A stretch of 64,000 nucleotides of DNA from Bdellovibrionales bacterium GWA2_49_15 (lineage in GTDB: Bacteria; Bdellovibrionota; Bacteriovoracia; Bacteriovoracales; Bacteriovoracaceae), in the NCBI GenBank assembly GCA_001769855.1, contig MEPP01000001.1, positions 474,982-538,981 on the forward strand. Reading direction: 5' to 3'. The position numbers and the translations under genes were made by a program. Positions 34,925 to 43,623 of this stretch are shown in pieces. Positions within the stretch are counted from its first letter, which is position 1. Each line of letters opens with the position of its first letter. The notes beneath the pieces are model-generated. The model was not told the DNA's origin and did not search any database. It saw only the letters and a program-made list of their open reading frames with translations.

Positions 34925-37900
34925 TTTTTTCATACTCCTCTTCAGTGTCCCTCCGGTCTGGGCGGCGGGCAATCAGGCATTGTTTTCACAGTATGAAAGT
35001 GTGGCCGAACAATTGCGTCAGCACCTGAATCAATTTGAAGCCAACTGTGCCCCCCATATGGAGGTCAGTGCCGTCGAAGAATGCAAAACTCTCGCGAACC
35101 GAATCACCAATGAAGAACAACGCTTCAATGAACTGGAAGCTAGTATCCGCACCCACTTCAACCCCATGGTCAACTGCGAACGGGTCGAGGCCACTGAAAG
35201 TTACGATGAGCTGGTGACGGAATCGGCCCGAGCGGTCAATGGTTTAAGTTGCAGCGAGGAAGAAAAGGCCCGCACCAGCGCCAGCTGCGCCAAGGAGGTA
35301 GGCTGTGCGGTGGGCTCGAGTCTTCTCGGCGTCGCCTCCAGCGGCTACGAGCTGCTGGCCCAATTTATTCCCTCGCTCCCCACTGATTGCATCAATAGCG
35401 ACAACAACTGCATGACCCATATTGTGACGGCCCTCTTGAAATCCGTCTGGTCCTTGATCACCGGCGTTTGGGATCTCATCAAGATGGCGGGCTCATGGGC
35501 AGGAGATCGCATCGTCGATCTCTATCACTGGGCGGTGGGCGCGGAAGACGCCACCACCAACGCTCAGCTGGCCGTCGATCAGCTCTCGGAAAGTCAGTTC
35601 GACCAGATCAAGCGTGACCCCGTGGCCTTCTTCAAAAATCTTTTCAACGTTCTTTGGGAAGGAATCAAAGAATGGCTCAAGACCGATATTTTCTGTGAAC
35701 AGTGGCAAGGCGCCCCCCACTTTGGAACTTGCGTAAAACCCTATACCGATTTTGATTGCATGAGCTGTCGCACCATGATCGCCGGCACCTGCGCCGCCGC
35801 AGGCGTAATTGTCGCCGAGGTGGTTCCAAGTTTCTTAACCGGTGGTGGCCTGGCAGCCGTTAAATGGGGCTCGAAAGGTGCCAGTGGGTTCGCCAAATTT
35901 ATTAAGGCCTCAAAGGCCTTTCGCACGGTCGTGACCCATGTGGATGACCTCTCACACCTCAAGGCCATTCGAACCATGGCCCGCATTGGGGAAACCGTCA
36001 CCAGAACCATCACGCGCACCCGCACGGTGGTTCGCTTTGTGGTGGAGCCGGCCCTCAATCTTTTGAAACGCAGCTTTCGTGCCGTCTCCCGACGCATGCG
36101 CAATCTGCGCAACACCAGCGCCTATGCCGCTACCATGAGACGAGTCCAGTGGTTTAAAAATACCCGCGTGGTGCGCCTTATGAGTGAGCTTAACTCCGCC
36201 CACACCCGGCTCCATCGCGCCGTTTTCCATGCCGGGGAAAGTTTGGTGGACTCCACCGTCGAGCGGGTGGCCTTGCGCCGTGGTGCCCGGGCCCTGACGA
36301 CGGAAGCACGGATCGCCTTGCGAACGTCTCCCGAGGCCCACGCCTTCAAGGAGGCCTATCAGCATTTCAGGGTCAATAGCAATAATGAGGAATTTCTCCG
36401 CCTTATGGATGCGCCCTTACCTCCCGGCAAGAAGGCCATTTTCTTTGATGTGGAAAATTCTGTGCTCAAGCCGCTGAACGACTTTGTGCTGGAGGATAAA
36501 GGTCTCGCCGATGCTGTAAATGGTTTGTTCTATAAAAGCTTTATGGACAGAATTGCGAAAAATCCCGAACTGGCTTCGAAGCTGAGCGCAACCTATAGCG
36601 ACTACAAATCCATTCGACTCATGCTCGCCGCCACTGATGGTGACGAGGCGGCGCTGGTTCGCCGCTTGCTAAGCGAAACCTATAGCGCCACCGTGGCGGA
36701 ATTCAGCAGCACTCTGGAAGCCGCCAAACTCGGCGGTCTGTGGCAAAATTTCCAAGGCCCACTTGGTAACCCGCGCACCTGGTTTTTAGCGGGTTCCGGC
36801 CAGACCTCGATTGAAGCCAATATGGCGGCACGAGCGGCACGCGCCGAAGCCCGCGTTCAGCCGCACGTTCCCATGGCCAACTTCAGCGATCAGCTTGCCC
36901 GTTACTATCAGGAATTTCACCAGATGGAAAATTTGCGAGGAACTCTCGAAGGGATCGAGATTCTCAAGACCAAAGGGATCATGCAGGCAGTGGAAGGCGG
37001 AAAACATATTCTCTCACGAGAGACGATTGAGGTTCTGCGAAAAATCAGACGTGCCGATTTCGCCTCAGAATCCGCCTATCGTACCGCCATTCAATCTCGC
37101 ATGAAAAAATTATTTGCCGTACAAATCGAAGACCACGTGATTGATGGCATGACCAGATATTTTGACGGCATTGATGGATTCTCACCTCCCATTTTTTCTG
37201 CCGGGCGCACCCCTATGCCTTTTGATCAGGCAACCAGGGGGATTGTCTCAGTGGATTTTGCAGGACTCGGAACTGATAATGCCTATGAAACTATGCGGGC
37301 CCTGGCACGGGTTGAATCCAAAGGGGTTGAAGCCGGTCCATTGGTCGACACGGCCTTCAGAGATGCCAAGGCGGCCCAAGATCTGGTGACCAGTCGAGTG
37401 GAGGCCGCGAAAATTTCATTTAATCAAACGGCCCGCCGAATTGGCGGCGAAGGTTCCACTTATTTTAGCGGCGACGACGGCATGTTCTTTCCCACCCAGT
37501 CATTCTCCCAACCCCAGAGGCACGCCTTGGTATCAGAGCTGGGCAGAACCAATCCGGGACAATTTCGGGTGACCTTCGTCGAGTCCCACTTTCCTGACGG
37601 CACCCCTATCCCACCCAAGTTAAATTCGCAGATGGTGGTGAAGGCCGAGAATTTAGAAAAAAGCATGCGCAAGATGTTTGTAGGCTCGGGAAGCAGTCAT
37701 TTGATTCCCCCCACCCGGGCCAATCAGCTCATGGCGGCGGTGGAGTTCTATCCTACCAATATCGCCGGCGCAGGAAGATTCAATCTCTTCCTGGGAGGCA
37801 ATATCACGGATCAGGAACGAAGAATTATGGAACGGGCCTTCCGCATGGTTGTGGCCCAGGAGCATCGTCTCAATACTGCCGGAACAGTTTTCCTTCCACC

Positions 37901-37949
37901 GGCAGTAGGGGCGGCGGAAATTCTACTCACGCCGGTACCGGCAAATTAG
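34902..37949 (+). CDS. Large exported protein with central hydrophobic helices
   Basis: 1015 residues from the ATG at 34902, chosen for its GAGAAG SD and the signal peptide ending VWAAG. Residues 20-130 are Cys-containing and helical; 130-290 hold hydrophobic stretches (VGSSLLGVASSGYELL, LLKSVWSLITGVWDLIKMAGSW). A further hydrophobic Gly/Ala region (CAAAGVIVAEVVPSFLTGGGL) follows a CxxC, then Arg-rich helices. The last 250 residues include VDFAGLGTDN and, 65 residues later, RIGGEGSTYFSGDDGMFF, which recalls a palm-type nucleotidyl cyclase. The whole could be a membrane-acting effector; nothing proves it. Confidence 0.75.
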   Translation: MRAIKIFIFFILLFSVPPVWAAGNQALFSQYESVAEQLRQHLNQFEANCAPHMEVSAVEECKTLANRITNEEQRFNELEASIRTHFNPMVNCERVEATESYDELVTESARAVNGLSCSEEEKARTSASCAKEVGCAVGSSLLGVASSGYELLAQFIPSLPTDCINSDNNCMTHIVTALLKSVWSLITGVWDLIKMAGSWAGDRIVDLYHWAVGAEDATTNAQLAVDQLSESQFDQIKRDPVAFFKNLFNVLWEGIKEWLKTDIFCEQWQGAPHFGTCVKPYTDFDCMSCRTMIAGTCAAAGVIVAEVVPSFLTGGGLAAVKWGSKGASGFAKFIKASKAFRTVVTHVDDLSHLKAIRTMARIGETVTRTITRTRTVVRFVVEPALNLLKRSFRAVSRRMRNLRNTSAYAATMRRVQWFKNTRVVRLMSELNSAHTRLHRAVFHAGESLVDSTVERVALRRGARALTTEARIALRTSPEAHAFKEAYQHFRVNSNNEEFLRLMDAPLPPGKKAIFFDVENSVLKPLNDFVLEDKGLADAVNGLFYKSFMDRIAKNPELASKLSATYSDYKSIRLMLAATDGDEAALVRRLLSETYSATVAEFSSTLEAAKLGGLWQNFQGPLGNPRTWFLAGSGQTSIEANMAARAARAEARVQPHVPMANFSDQLARYYQEFHQMENLRGTLEGIEILKTKGIMQAVEGGKHILSRETIEVLRKIRRADFASESAYRTAIQSRMKKLFAVQIEDHVIDGMTRYFDGIDGFSPPIFSAGRTPMPFDQATRGIVSVDFAGLGTDNAYETMRALARVESKGVEAGPLVDTAFRDAKAAQDLVTSRVEAAKISFNQTARRIGGEGSTYFSGDDGMFFPTQSFSQPQRHALVSELGRTNPGQFRVTFVESHFPDGTPIPPKLNSQMVVKAENLEKSMRKMFVGSGSSHLIPPTRANQLMAAVEFYPTNIAGAGRFNLFLGGNITDQERRIMERAFRMVVAQEHRLNTAGTVFLPPAVGAAEILLTPVPAN

Positions 37950-38731
37950 AAGTTGCTACATTTCTCATAGCCTTTGTCGGCCAGGAGTTCCAAAAGCCCT
38001 GGTAAATGGGCGGCGCCCACCACCACCAGCGGTGTTTTCCTCACCACTTGCTCGTCGATGTAAAAGGCAATATTTTTTGCCATTCGGATGTTTCGTGCAT
38101 CCAAAATATAACTATCATTCGAGGAAGGTGTAATAAAAGCTCCTGACTCCATGGGCAAGTTAATGAAATCATCCGAGGCCAGCATTTCCGGGGTCACATA
38201 AGAGACAATTTCCTCTGAGGTTTTCGTCGGGACGCGCGCCAGCCGCTTCTTATCAAGCAGAATCAGGTCGTATCCGGGAAGAAAAGTATATCCATGTCTC
38301 TGGGCCGCGGTAATGGTGCTGCCGAAAGGATTAAAGGTTAGATAGCTGAGTAAGATCCGCTGCCAGCCAATAGATTTGGACATGGCCGGCAAATTTTGCG
38401 CCATATATTCAGACTCTAATTTGGGAATTCCCTCTACCAGACGAACGGGAAATTGGTTCACGACTTTCTTGCCTACGACGGCGGAACGCGGGCCTTTAAT
38501 GTGGGCCTCGCCTAAAAAGGCCACGAACTGATTGCTTTCAGGATTGCGGATGATCGCCACATCATAAACCTCCCGACCAAACATCACCTTATTCAAGCCG
38601 ATTCGCTTGATGGCGTCCGCACTGCGCAGAACCTTGAGCTGCTTTGAGGTCATCCCCTGTTCAAAATTGCACTCGGAACTGTGGGCCAGAGCGCTTCCAA
38701 CCAGGACCAGTGCTGCCAGTAATTTAAACAT
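37946..38731 (-). CDS. Exported TraB/GumN/Tiki-like protein
   Basis: 261 residues with a signal peptide ending ALAHS. The family marks are FLGEAHIKG near the start of the domain, the DARNIRMAKNIA segment and the late VVVGAAHLPGLLELLADKGYE. These match TraB-type proteins, where paired GxxH and RN motifs have been proposed to coordinate metal for protease activity. Periplasmic location inferred. Its start lies behind a hairpin that contains the SD. Its TAA stop is shared in TTAG with the TAG of the large exported gene. Confidence 0.82.
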   Translation of the reverse strand: MFKLLAALVLVGSALAHSSECNFEQGMTSKQLKVLRSADAIKRIGLNKVMFGREVYDVAIIRNPESNQFVAFLGEAHIKGPRSAVVGKKVVNQFPVRLVEGIPKLESEYMAQNLPAMSKSIGWQRILLSYLTFNPFGSTITAAQRHGYTFLPGYDLILLDKKRLARVPTKTSEEIVSYVTPEMLASDDFINLPMESGAFITPSSNDSYILDARNIRMAKNIAFYIDEQVVRKTPLVVVGAAHLPGLLELLADKGYEKCSNF

Positions 38732-38734
38732 GCC

Positions 38735-38760
38735 AAACCCCTTTTCTAAATTTGGGGTTT
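38735..38760 (-). promoter_or_regulatory. Leader hairpin masking the SD of the TraB-like gene
   Basis: On the mRNA, AAACCCC pairs with GGGGTTT across a 12-nt loop (7-bp perfect stem), three bases before the ATG. The right arm contains the GGGG of the SD. Folding would slow initiation; unfolding would free it. Confidence 0.4.
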
Positions 38761-38796
38761 TATACTCTTTTTATTGCGCAGTATCAATTAGCGTGT

Positions 38797-38822
38797 AAAA
38801 AAAAGCACCCTTCCAGGTGCTT
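38797..38822 (-). terminator. Intrinsic terminator for the histone-like gene
   Basis: On the reverse strand a 7-bp stem (AAGCACC/GGTGCTT, 38822-38803, loop of six) is followed by a run of eight T (38804-38797). It lies about 50 bp after the basic protein gene. Confidence 0.85.
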
Positions 38823-38832
38823 GAAACTAAAG

Positions 38833-38868
38833 AATTTTCCTCGTGAGGAGGGCCCCACGAGGAAAAAA
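38833..38868 (-). terminator. Second, stronger hairpin after the histone-like gene
   Basis: An 11-bp perfect stem (TTTTCCTCGTG at 38835-38845 with CACGAGGAAAA at 38856-38866) and a 10-nt loop; the arms extend further with a bulge. The reverse-strand tail is only weakly T-rich, so it may act with the terminator 12 bp further on, or protect the mRNA 3' end. Confidence 0.6.
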
Positions 38869-38873
38869 TTATC

Positions 38874-39326
38874 TTAATTTGCGGGCTGATTGATCACAAC
38901 AGGCGAAGCCTTCACGGTAGAGCGAGTTCGCTTGGCGGCCGTCTTCTTGCGAGGAGCGGCGGTTTTGCGAGTGCCTTTGGCCTTAGCGACCTTGCGCACT
39001 TTCTGGCCACGAGCCGAGGCGATATGGTCTTCGACCGCCTTTTTGATTTTTTTCAGCTCGGTCAACTGCTCTTGGAAAACCTTGTTTACTTTTTTCTTCT
39101 CTTTGGCAAAAAGTTTTTCCAAGCCGCGCGCCTCATTGGTGTAACCTTGTTTAATGTCATCCCATGAGTCGTTCAACATTTTGTCAATTTGCTTGGTGCG
39201 TTTGCTTTTTAATTTTTTCATGTCCGTAAGAACTTTTTTAACATCTTCATTGTTCAATAACTGTTGAAAATTTTTTTCAATGTTCTTAAGGGCCCCTTGA
39301 ATTCTTTCTTTTGCTTTTGCTGTCAT
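38874..39326 (-). CDS. Basic protein with histone H1-like C-terminal tail
   Basis: 150 residues; strong GAGGAGG SD before ATG 39326. Residues 1-100 are a long charged helix (ALKNIEKNFQQLL, LEKLFAKEKKKVNKVFQEQL), likely coiled coil and phasin-like. Residues 105-140 (VRKVAKAKGTRKTAAPRKKT) are a Lys/Arg/Ala-rich tail like H1-type bacterial DNA-binding proteins. I infer a nucleoid-associated role. Two hairpins close the transcript. Its promoter region is shared with the divergent XRE regulator and its operators. Confidence 0.8.
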   Translation of the reverse strand: MTAKAKERIQGALKNIEKNFQQLLNNEDVKKVLTDMKKLKSKRTKQIDKMLNDSWDDIKQGYTNEARGLEKLFAKEKKKVNKVFQEQLTELKKIKKAVEDHIASARGQKVRKVAKAKGTRKTAAPRKKTAAKRTRSTVKASPVVINQPAN

Positions 39327-39393
39327 AACAACCTCCTCAGATTGATATTGGTATTGTGCTCAATCTAGCACAGACCTTTACCATATCGGAATA

Positions 39394-39438
39394 AAGTAAA
39401 CTTAACTTGACATTATTTTTAAGTAAAGTATACTTTAC
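39394..39438 (+). promoter_or_regulatory. Promoter and paired operators of the XRE regulator
   Basis: A TTGACA (39407-39412) and a TATACT (39429-39434) are 16 bp apart. The -10 lies in a perfect 16-bp palindrome, GTAAAGTATACTTTAC (39423-39438). A second, imperfect site AAGTAAACTT (39394-39403) is centred 32 bp upstream, three helical turns. The predicted transcript start is within a few bases of the ATG at 39442, so the message should be leaderless. Binding by the regulator to its own promoter is inferred. Confidence 0.7.
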
Positions 39439-39441
39439 ATC

Positions 39442-39705
39442 ATGATAAAGAACAGATTGAAAGACAACCGAACCGACCAGGACATTTCCCAGAAATACCT
39501 TGCTGAGGCTGTCGGTATTTCCCGTCAGGCCTTGCATGCTATTGAAAACGGGCTGTCTATCCCCAGTGTGGAGGTCGCGCTCAAGCTGGCGGAGGCCCTG
39601 GGAGTTAGAGTAGAAAAGTTGTTTTGGCTGGAAGCAAAGCCCCAAGGACGGGACGAAATTGCCTCCTTTACGCTTTTTAACCATAAGCTTGTCGATAAGG
39701 ACTAG
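39442..39705 (+). CDS. XRE-family transcriptional regulator
   Basis: 87 residues. Residues 14-62 are a Cro/C1-type helix-turn-helix: SQKYLAEAVGISRQALHAIENGLSIPS, then VEVALKLAEALGVRVEKLFWLE. The last 20 residues are a short tail. No SD precedes the ATG, and the promoter places the transcript start almost at the ATG. Likely binds the palindrome over its own -10; the second site may also affect the divergent basic-protein gene. The TAG stop is shared with the TAG of the HD-GYP-like gene in CTAG. Confidence 0.88.
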   Translation: MIKNRLKDNRTDQDISQKYLAEAVGISRQALHAIENGLSIPSVEVALKLAEALGVRVEKLFWLEAKPQGRDEIASFTLFNHKLVDKD

Positions 39706-41096
39706 AGGCCGTCCGCCCCTTTGGGCGTCAGATTGAAAGCGCGCCGAAGACCGGCGAAGGGCTTCTTGAAATTGCCCATGGTATACATCTCCTGGCTCAA
39801 GGCCTGGTAGACTTTATCTCGATTTTCCTGATTATAAACGTTTCCCATCTCCTCAATCCTATTTACAAATTCATGGGCCAAAATAAAGACGCACGAGAGC
39901 GGGGCGATTCTCAATTTCATCAGGCCCCGCGGAAACCCCGAACCATCGGGCCGCTCATGATGTTGGGCCACGATAAAGTCCACGTCGGCGGGAAATTCCT
40001 TCGAGTCTTTGATCAACTTGGCGGCCTCCTGCGGATGATTTTTAAAGGCCTCGACCTGCTCCGGCCTAAAAAGTTCCAGGCGGGGGTCCGTCAGCGATTC
40101 AATCCGGGCCAGGTCATCGTCATCTAAGGTCATATCATGCATGGTACACGCCAAGCTCAACTTAAAAACGGTGGAATCAGAGCCCCACTCGGTATGCTTG
40201 GCGATGGCGGTGCAGATGTAGCTCATCTTCATACTATGATCGTAGATATAGCTGCCGCTACTTTTCATTTTGTTCAGAAGATCAGCAATGCTTCGAACTC
40301 GCCGGGCGAGACTGACCGAGGAAACAATGGTTTTAGTGGTCAGCTCTACCGCATCCTTGGTCAGACCAATTTCATGGATAGCATGATGGATGCTTTCCAA
40401 TGATTCAAGATTGAGCTGCTGAACAGACTGGGGTTCGGCCTTGCGATCATAAAGAGAGATGAGGGTCTGCAGACCGGTATTGGCCAAAACGGGATAATCT
40501 TCCTGATGAACATAGAGATGGCCGACGTCTTTTTCAATATATTTATAAATCACCTCAGTGGCATACATATCATCGGCATGAAGAAGCTTCACAAACTTTA
40601 CATCATTCAGCCGGATAAAGGCGTCACAAGGAAGCGAGTTAAACTTTAAAAAATTTTGGATTTTGACTTTGTTGTATCCACGCTCGGCATTTTTAATCCA
40701 ATTGAGATTGTTATTCTTAATGTTCAGGCACTCAAGAACGGTCTTCCTAAAGACCTCAGGCTGAGTGGGCTTTTTGAGGGCCCGATTTCCGGCATGATCA
40801 TTAAGAAAATTATCCATCCCTGCTAACTGTCGTAGCGACTCTCCATCGTGCAGGATGAAGAAGGGAATTTGATGGGTCTTATTGAAATAGGCATAAAGGG
40901 CGGGAAAGGCCGGGGAGGCAATGGCCGCATCCATTAAAACCAGGGAAAAATCAGGTCGATCAAGGGTCATGCCAAGGAGATCAAGCGCCTCTGTTTCACT
41001 CGCCACCCCAAAAATCTCGGCGGAAAAATCCGCCTCCAACTTCATCGTATAGATGTCGCGAATATCCTGATCTGGCTCAATGTACAGAAATTTCAT
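39702..41096 (-). CDS. Receiver plus HD-GYP-like domain protein, paralogue of 1224-2639
   Basis: 464 residues. The N-terminal receiver looks usable: acidic pocket IEPDQD, Asp in LVLMDAAI near 55 and Lys in LKKPTQ. The middle (about 155-225) matches its paralogue. C-terminal HD-GYP variant: CTMHDMTL, FKNHPQE and QHHERPDGSGFPRG; the HDIGK lysine and the GYP tyrosine are both changed, exactly as in the paralogue. This one probably receives phosphate, whereas the other cannot. Output is unknown; cyclic-di-GMP binding or degradation would be the family expectation. Confidence 0.85.
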   Translation of the reverse strand: MKFLYIEPDQDIRDIYTMKLEADFSAEIFGVASETEALDLLGMTLDRPDFSLVLMDAAIASPAFPALYAYFNKTHQIPFFILHDGESLRQLAGMDNFLNDHAGNRALKKPTQPEVFRKTVLECLNIKNNNLNWIKNAERGYNKVKIQNFLKFNSLPCDAFIRLNDVKFVKLLHADDMYATEVIYKYIEKDVGHLYVHQEDYPVLANTGLQTLISLYDRKAEPQSVQQLNLESLESIHHAIHEIGLTKDAVELTTKTIVSSVSLARRVRSIADLLNKMKSSGSYIYDHSMKMSYICTAIAKHTEWGSDSTVFKLSLACTMHDMTLDDDDLARIESLTDPRLELFRPEQVEAFKNHPQEAAKLIKDSKEFPADVDFIVAQHHERPDGSGFPRGLMKLRIAPLSCVFILAHEFVNRIEEMGNVYNQENRDKVYQALSQEMYTMGNFKKPFAGLRRAFNLTPKGADGL

Positions 41097-41267
41097 TAAT
41101 GACCTATTAGTTCAGTAAATTCAGTTAATTCTATTGCAAAATTCCCAGGGGACCTAGCAAAACTACCTGGAAATACACCGCCTGGCGCAAAAGGCATTCA
41201 GTCAATAATTTCTTTACACTCAGGAAATTGTTATTTGTGCATCACCAAATCCATGCTAATTTTCAGC

Positions 41268-42218
41268 ATGCCACTAAAAAGAAAGCTTATCGTCTGTGCT
41301 GATGATTTCGGGATAGATCATGCCATCTGCACCGGTATTGTCTATGGGCACACCCAGGGAATTATCACCTCCACCGCCCTGCTCATGAATGCCCCCTTTA
41401 CAGGATTTGCCATTGAGCTGAGTAAAGACGCCCCCGACCTGGAGGTCGGACTCCATCTGAGCATTGTTGAGGGATATTGTCTCAGCGGCCAATTATCCAA
41501 AAGTCTGCTCGATCCAGAAAATTATTTTTCACAGCGCCCTTGCCTGCATCGAAATTGGAAGCAGTTTTTGAAAAAATTTTGTCTCGGGCAAATTTCTATG
41601 CTGGAACTGGAAAGGGAATTTCGCATGCAAATTGAGGCCTTCCTGACAGAAATCGGGCCGATTCCGTTTCTCAACTCGACTCAACACCTCCACTGCCTTC
41701 CTCCTATTGGCAAGCTGGTCGTCTCCCTATGCCAAGAGTATGGCATCAAAAATATTCGCCTGCCCAAGTCGATTGATCGGGGTGCCCGCTTAAACTCACG
41801 AAAAATTCAAGCCGAACTCCTTCAGTCCCTTTCGCGGAGACTCAGAAAGAAAACCTCCCTTCGCGCTCCTGATCTGGCCTTTGGTTTCACCAATGCAGGT
41901 GCGTTGACCAGAGATCTTATCTTAGGTTTTCTCCCCCAAATCCAAGAGAATGAGGTGGCGGAAATCATGGCCCATCCGGGACACGATAGCGCCACACTTC
42001 GAGAACTCCTGCCGCAAAGTTATGGAACCTACAACTGGTCAGGTGAGTTGGCGGCGCTGGTCGATCCCGAAATTAAATTAAAGATGAGTGAACTGGGAAT
42101 TGAATTAGCAACTTTCAGTACATGTGCAAGCTTCGAAACAGGGCCAGCCGGCTTGTCTCAAGACATGCATCCGAAACTTTCCCCGATAAAATCGCGTAAC
42201 TTCGATTTTCAAAGATAA
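41268..42218 (+). CDS. YdjC/ChbG-HpnK-family carbohydrate deacetylase
   Basis: 316 residues from the ATG at 41268; longer open frame upstream lacks the domain. N-terminal VCADDFGIDHAICTGI gives the catalytic Asp-Asp and metal His; GLHLS and TQHLHCLPPI give further metal ligands, with MAHPGHD near the end. Deacetylates a sugar such as chitobiose or an acetylglucosamine lipid in the cytoplasm. The domain should end near ELATFST; about 35 residues beyond it run antisense to the end of the DUF2079 gene, a 104-bp overlap. Confidence 0.87.
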   Translation: MPLKRKLIVCADDFGIDHAICTGIVYGHTQGIITSTALLMNAPFTGFAIELSKDAPDLEVGLHLSIVEGYCLSGQLSKSLLDPENYFSQRPCLHRNWKQFLKKFCLGQISMLELEREFRMQIEAFLTEIGPIPFLNSTQHLHCLPPIGKLVVSLCQEYGIKNIRLPKSIDRGARLNSRKIQAELLQSLSRRLRKKTSLRAPDLAFGFTNAGALTRDLILGFLPQIQENEVAEIMAHPGHDSATLRELLPQSYGTYNWSGELAALVDPEIKLKMSELGIELATFSTCASFETGPAGLSQDMHPKLSPIKSRNFDFQR

Positions 42219-43623
42219 GCTTTCCCTGATCCTTACATTTGTTAAAAATGCGCTGGGCCTCCTCAAAGCTGAGCGGCCAGTAATCGGCATCGGGATTGCG
42301 GTCCCACACCACATAATCGTAAAACTCAGGATGCTGACGGTAAAAGGCATACTCATAGACCTTGCGGCCGGGGAGCAGAATCGCCGAGGCCGCCGTCTCG
42401 GTGGCCATGAAGGTCGCCTCTACGGGCAGCCCTTTCATAAAGGTTTTGAATTCGCGAACGGCCTGGGCATTCTCCCTGCTCATGTCACAACGGGGGCCTC
42501 GCGCCAGGATGATATTATTGATGAACTTTGTATAGCGACCGATACTGGTTCCAATGGTGAGTAGCAAGGTCGCCACAATCACCCATCGGCGGGAGAAAAG
42601 AGAGCGCTCCATAAAAGGGTAATAGCAAAGATAGCAAAGCAACGGGGTCACGATGGGAATACTATGATGATGCGCCAATCTGCCTGCAAATAAATGAATG
42701 ACCGTTCCGATGAGCATGGCGGTATAAATTGGGATTAAAGGATGCTTGAGCAGCAGTCGCCAGCTTGGTCGGTCTTTCCAAAGTGTCAGGAAAGATAAAA
42801 ATAAAAGTCCCGCAAATGGCTTCCACTCCAAGACCTGAAAGGCGATCAATTTTTTAAAGAGGAGGGCCAGCTGTCCGCTCAGGGGTAGGCCGCTGAACCC
42901 CGCCAGCATGGTCTGCCCATAATTCGCGCCCTCGCCCAGGATTTGGGGGCGCAAGACGAGAAAAAGATAAAGCCAGAGCAGACCGGCAAGCAAGGTCGAT
43001 AGTCCGACCTTAAAGCGCCCTTGCAAAAGATAAACCCCTCCCATCCCGACAAACATGAGGGAAAGAATCTCGCGAAAGGAGCAGGCCAGAAGGGCAAGAG
43101 CAAAAATCAGAAAAGGATTCTTGTCCTTGATGATGGCAAAAGTTGTCGCAAACAGCACAATCATGACTGAGGTTCCGGGATGAACGGGGAACTCCAGCCC
43201 TTGGAGAAGACTTCGGGAGAAGACCACCAGAGTCACGGGAATCAAAAAATCAAGACTCCATAATCTTGTCGGTCGCAGGGTAAAAAAGAGAAAGAGAAAG
43301 ATGGAAACAAAGGCCAGCCATTCCACAATCATCACCAGTTCGGGATGCGGACCGAAGATCATCATGGGGATGGCCAGTAAGATCATCCCCGGATCGAAGT
43401 GATCATTAAAAATATGAATTTGCATGATGGTGTTAAAAGGGTTGAAGGACTTGAGTGTCGAGAGTTCCATGGCCGCTTGGAGCTGAATCCCGAAGTCATT
43501 GGCGTTCATGCAAAGAAAGGAAAGTCTCTTCAAATTGCAGAGGATAATGGAGAGAATAAAAAGCCCGCAAATAGTGAGATAGGTTTTTTGCAGCCTGACT
43601 TGAGATTGCTCGCTTATTTTCAT
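42115..43623 (-). CDS. DUF2079 membrane protein (glycosyltransferase-like)
   Basis: 502 residues with about ten to twelve membrane spans. NDFGIQLQAAM near residue 42 and FNDHFDPGMILLAIP near 75 are DUF2079 landmarks, a family related to GT-C mannosyltransferases that use lipid-linked sugars. The ATG at 43623 directly follows the stop of the GT2 gene, so the pair is one operon: GT2 makes a polyprenyl-phosphate sugar and this protein could use it at the periplasmic face. The C-terminal 30 residues overlap the deacetylase gene in antisense. Confidence 0.85.
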   Translation of the reverse strand: MKISEQSQVRLQKTYLTICGLFILSIILCNLKRLSFLCMNANDFGIQLQAAMELSTLKSFNPFNTIMQIHIFNDHFDPGMILLAIPMMIFGPHPELVMIVEWLAFVSIFLFLFFTLRPTRLWSLDFLIPVTLVVFSRSLLQGLEFPVHPGTSVMIVLFATTFAIIKDKNPFLIFALALLACSFREILSLMFVGMGGVYLLQGRFKVGLSTLLAGLLWLYLFLVLRPQILGEGANYGQTMLAGFSGLPLSGQLALLFKKLIAFQVLEWKPFAGLLFLSFLTLWKDRPSWRLLLKHPLIPIYTAMLIGTVIHLFAGRLAHHHSIPIVTPLLCYLCYYPFMERSLFSRRWVIVATLLLTIGTSIGRYTKFINNIILARGPRCDMSRENAQAVREFKTFMKGLPVEATFMATETAASAILLPGRKVYEYAFYRQHPEFYDYVVWDRNPDADYWPLSFEEAQRIFNKCKDQGKLIFENRSYAILSGKVSDACLETSRLALFRSLHMY

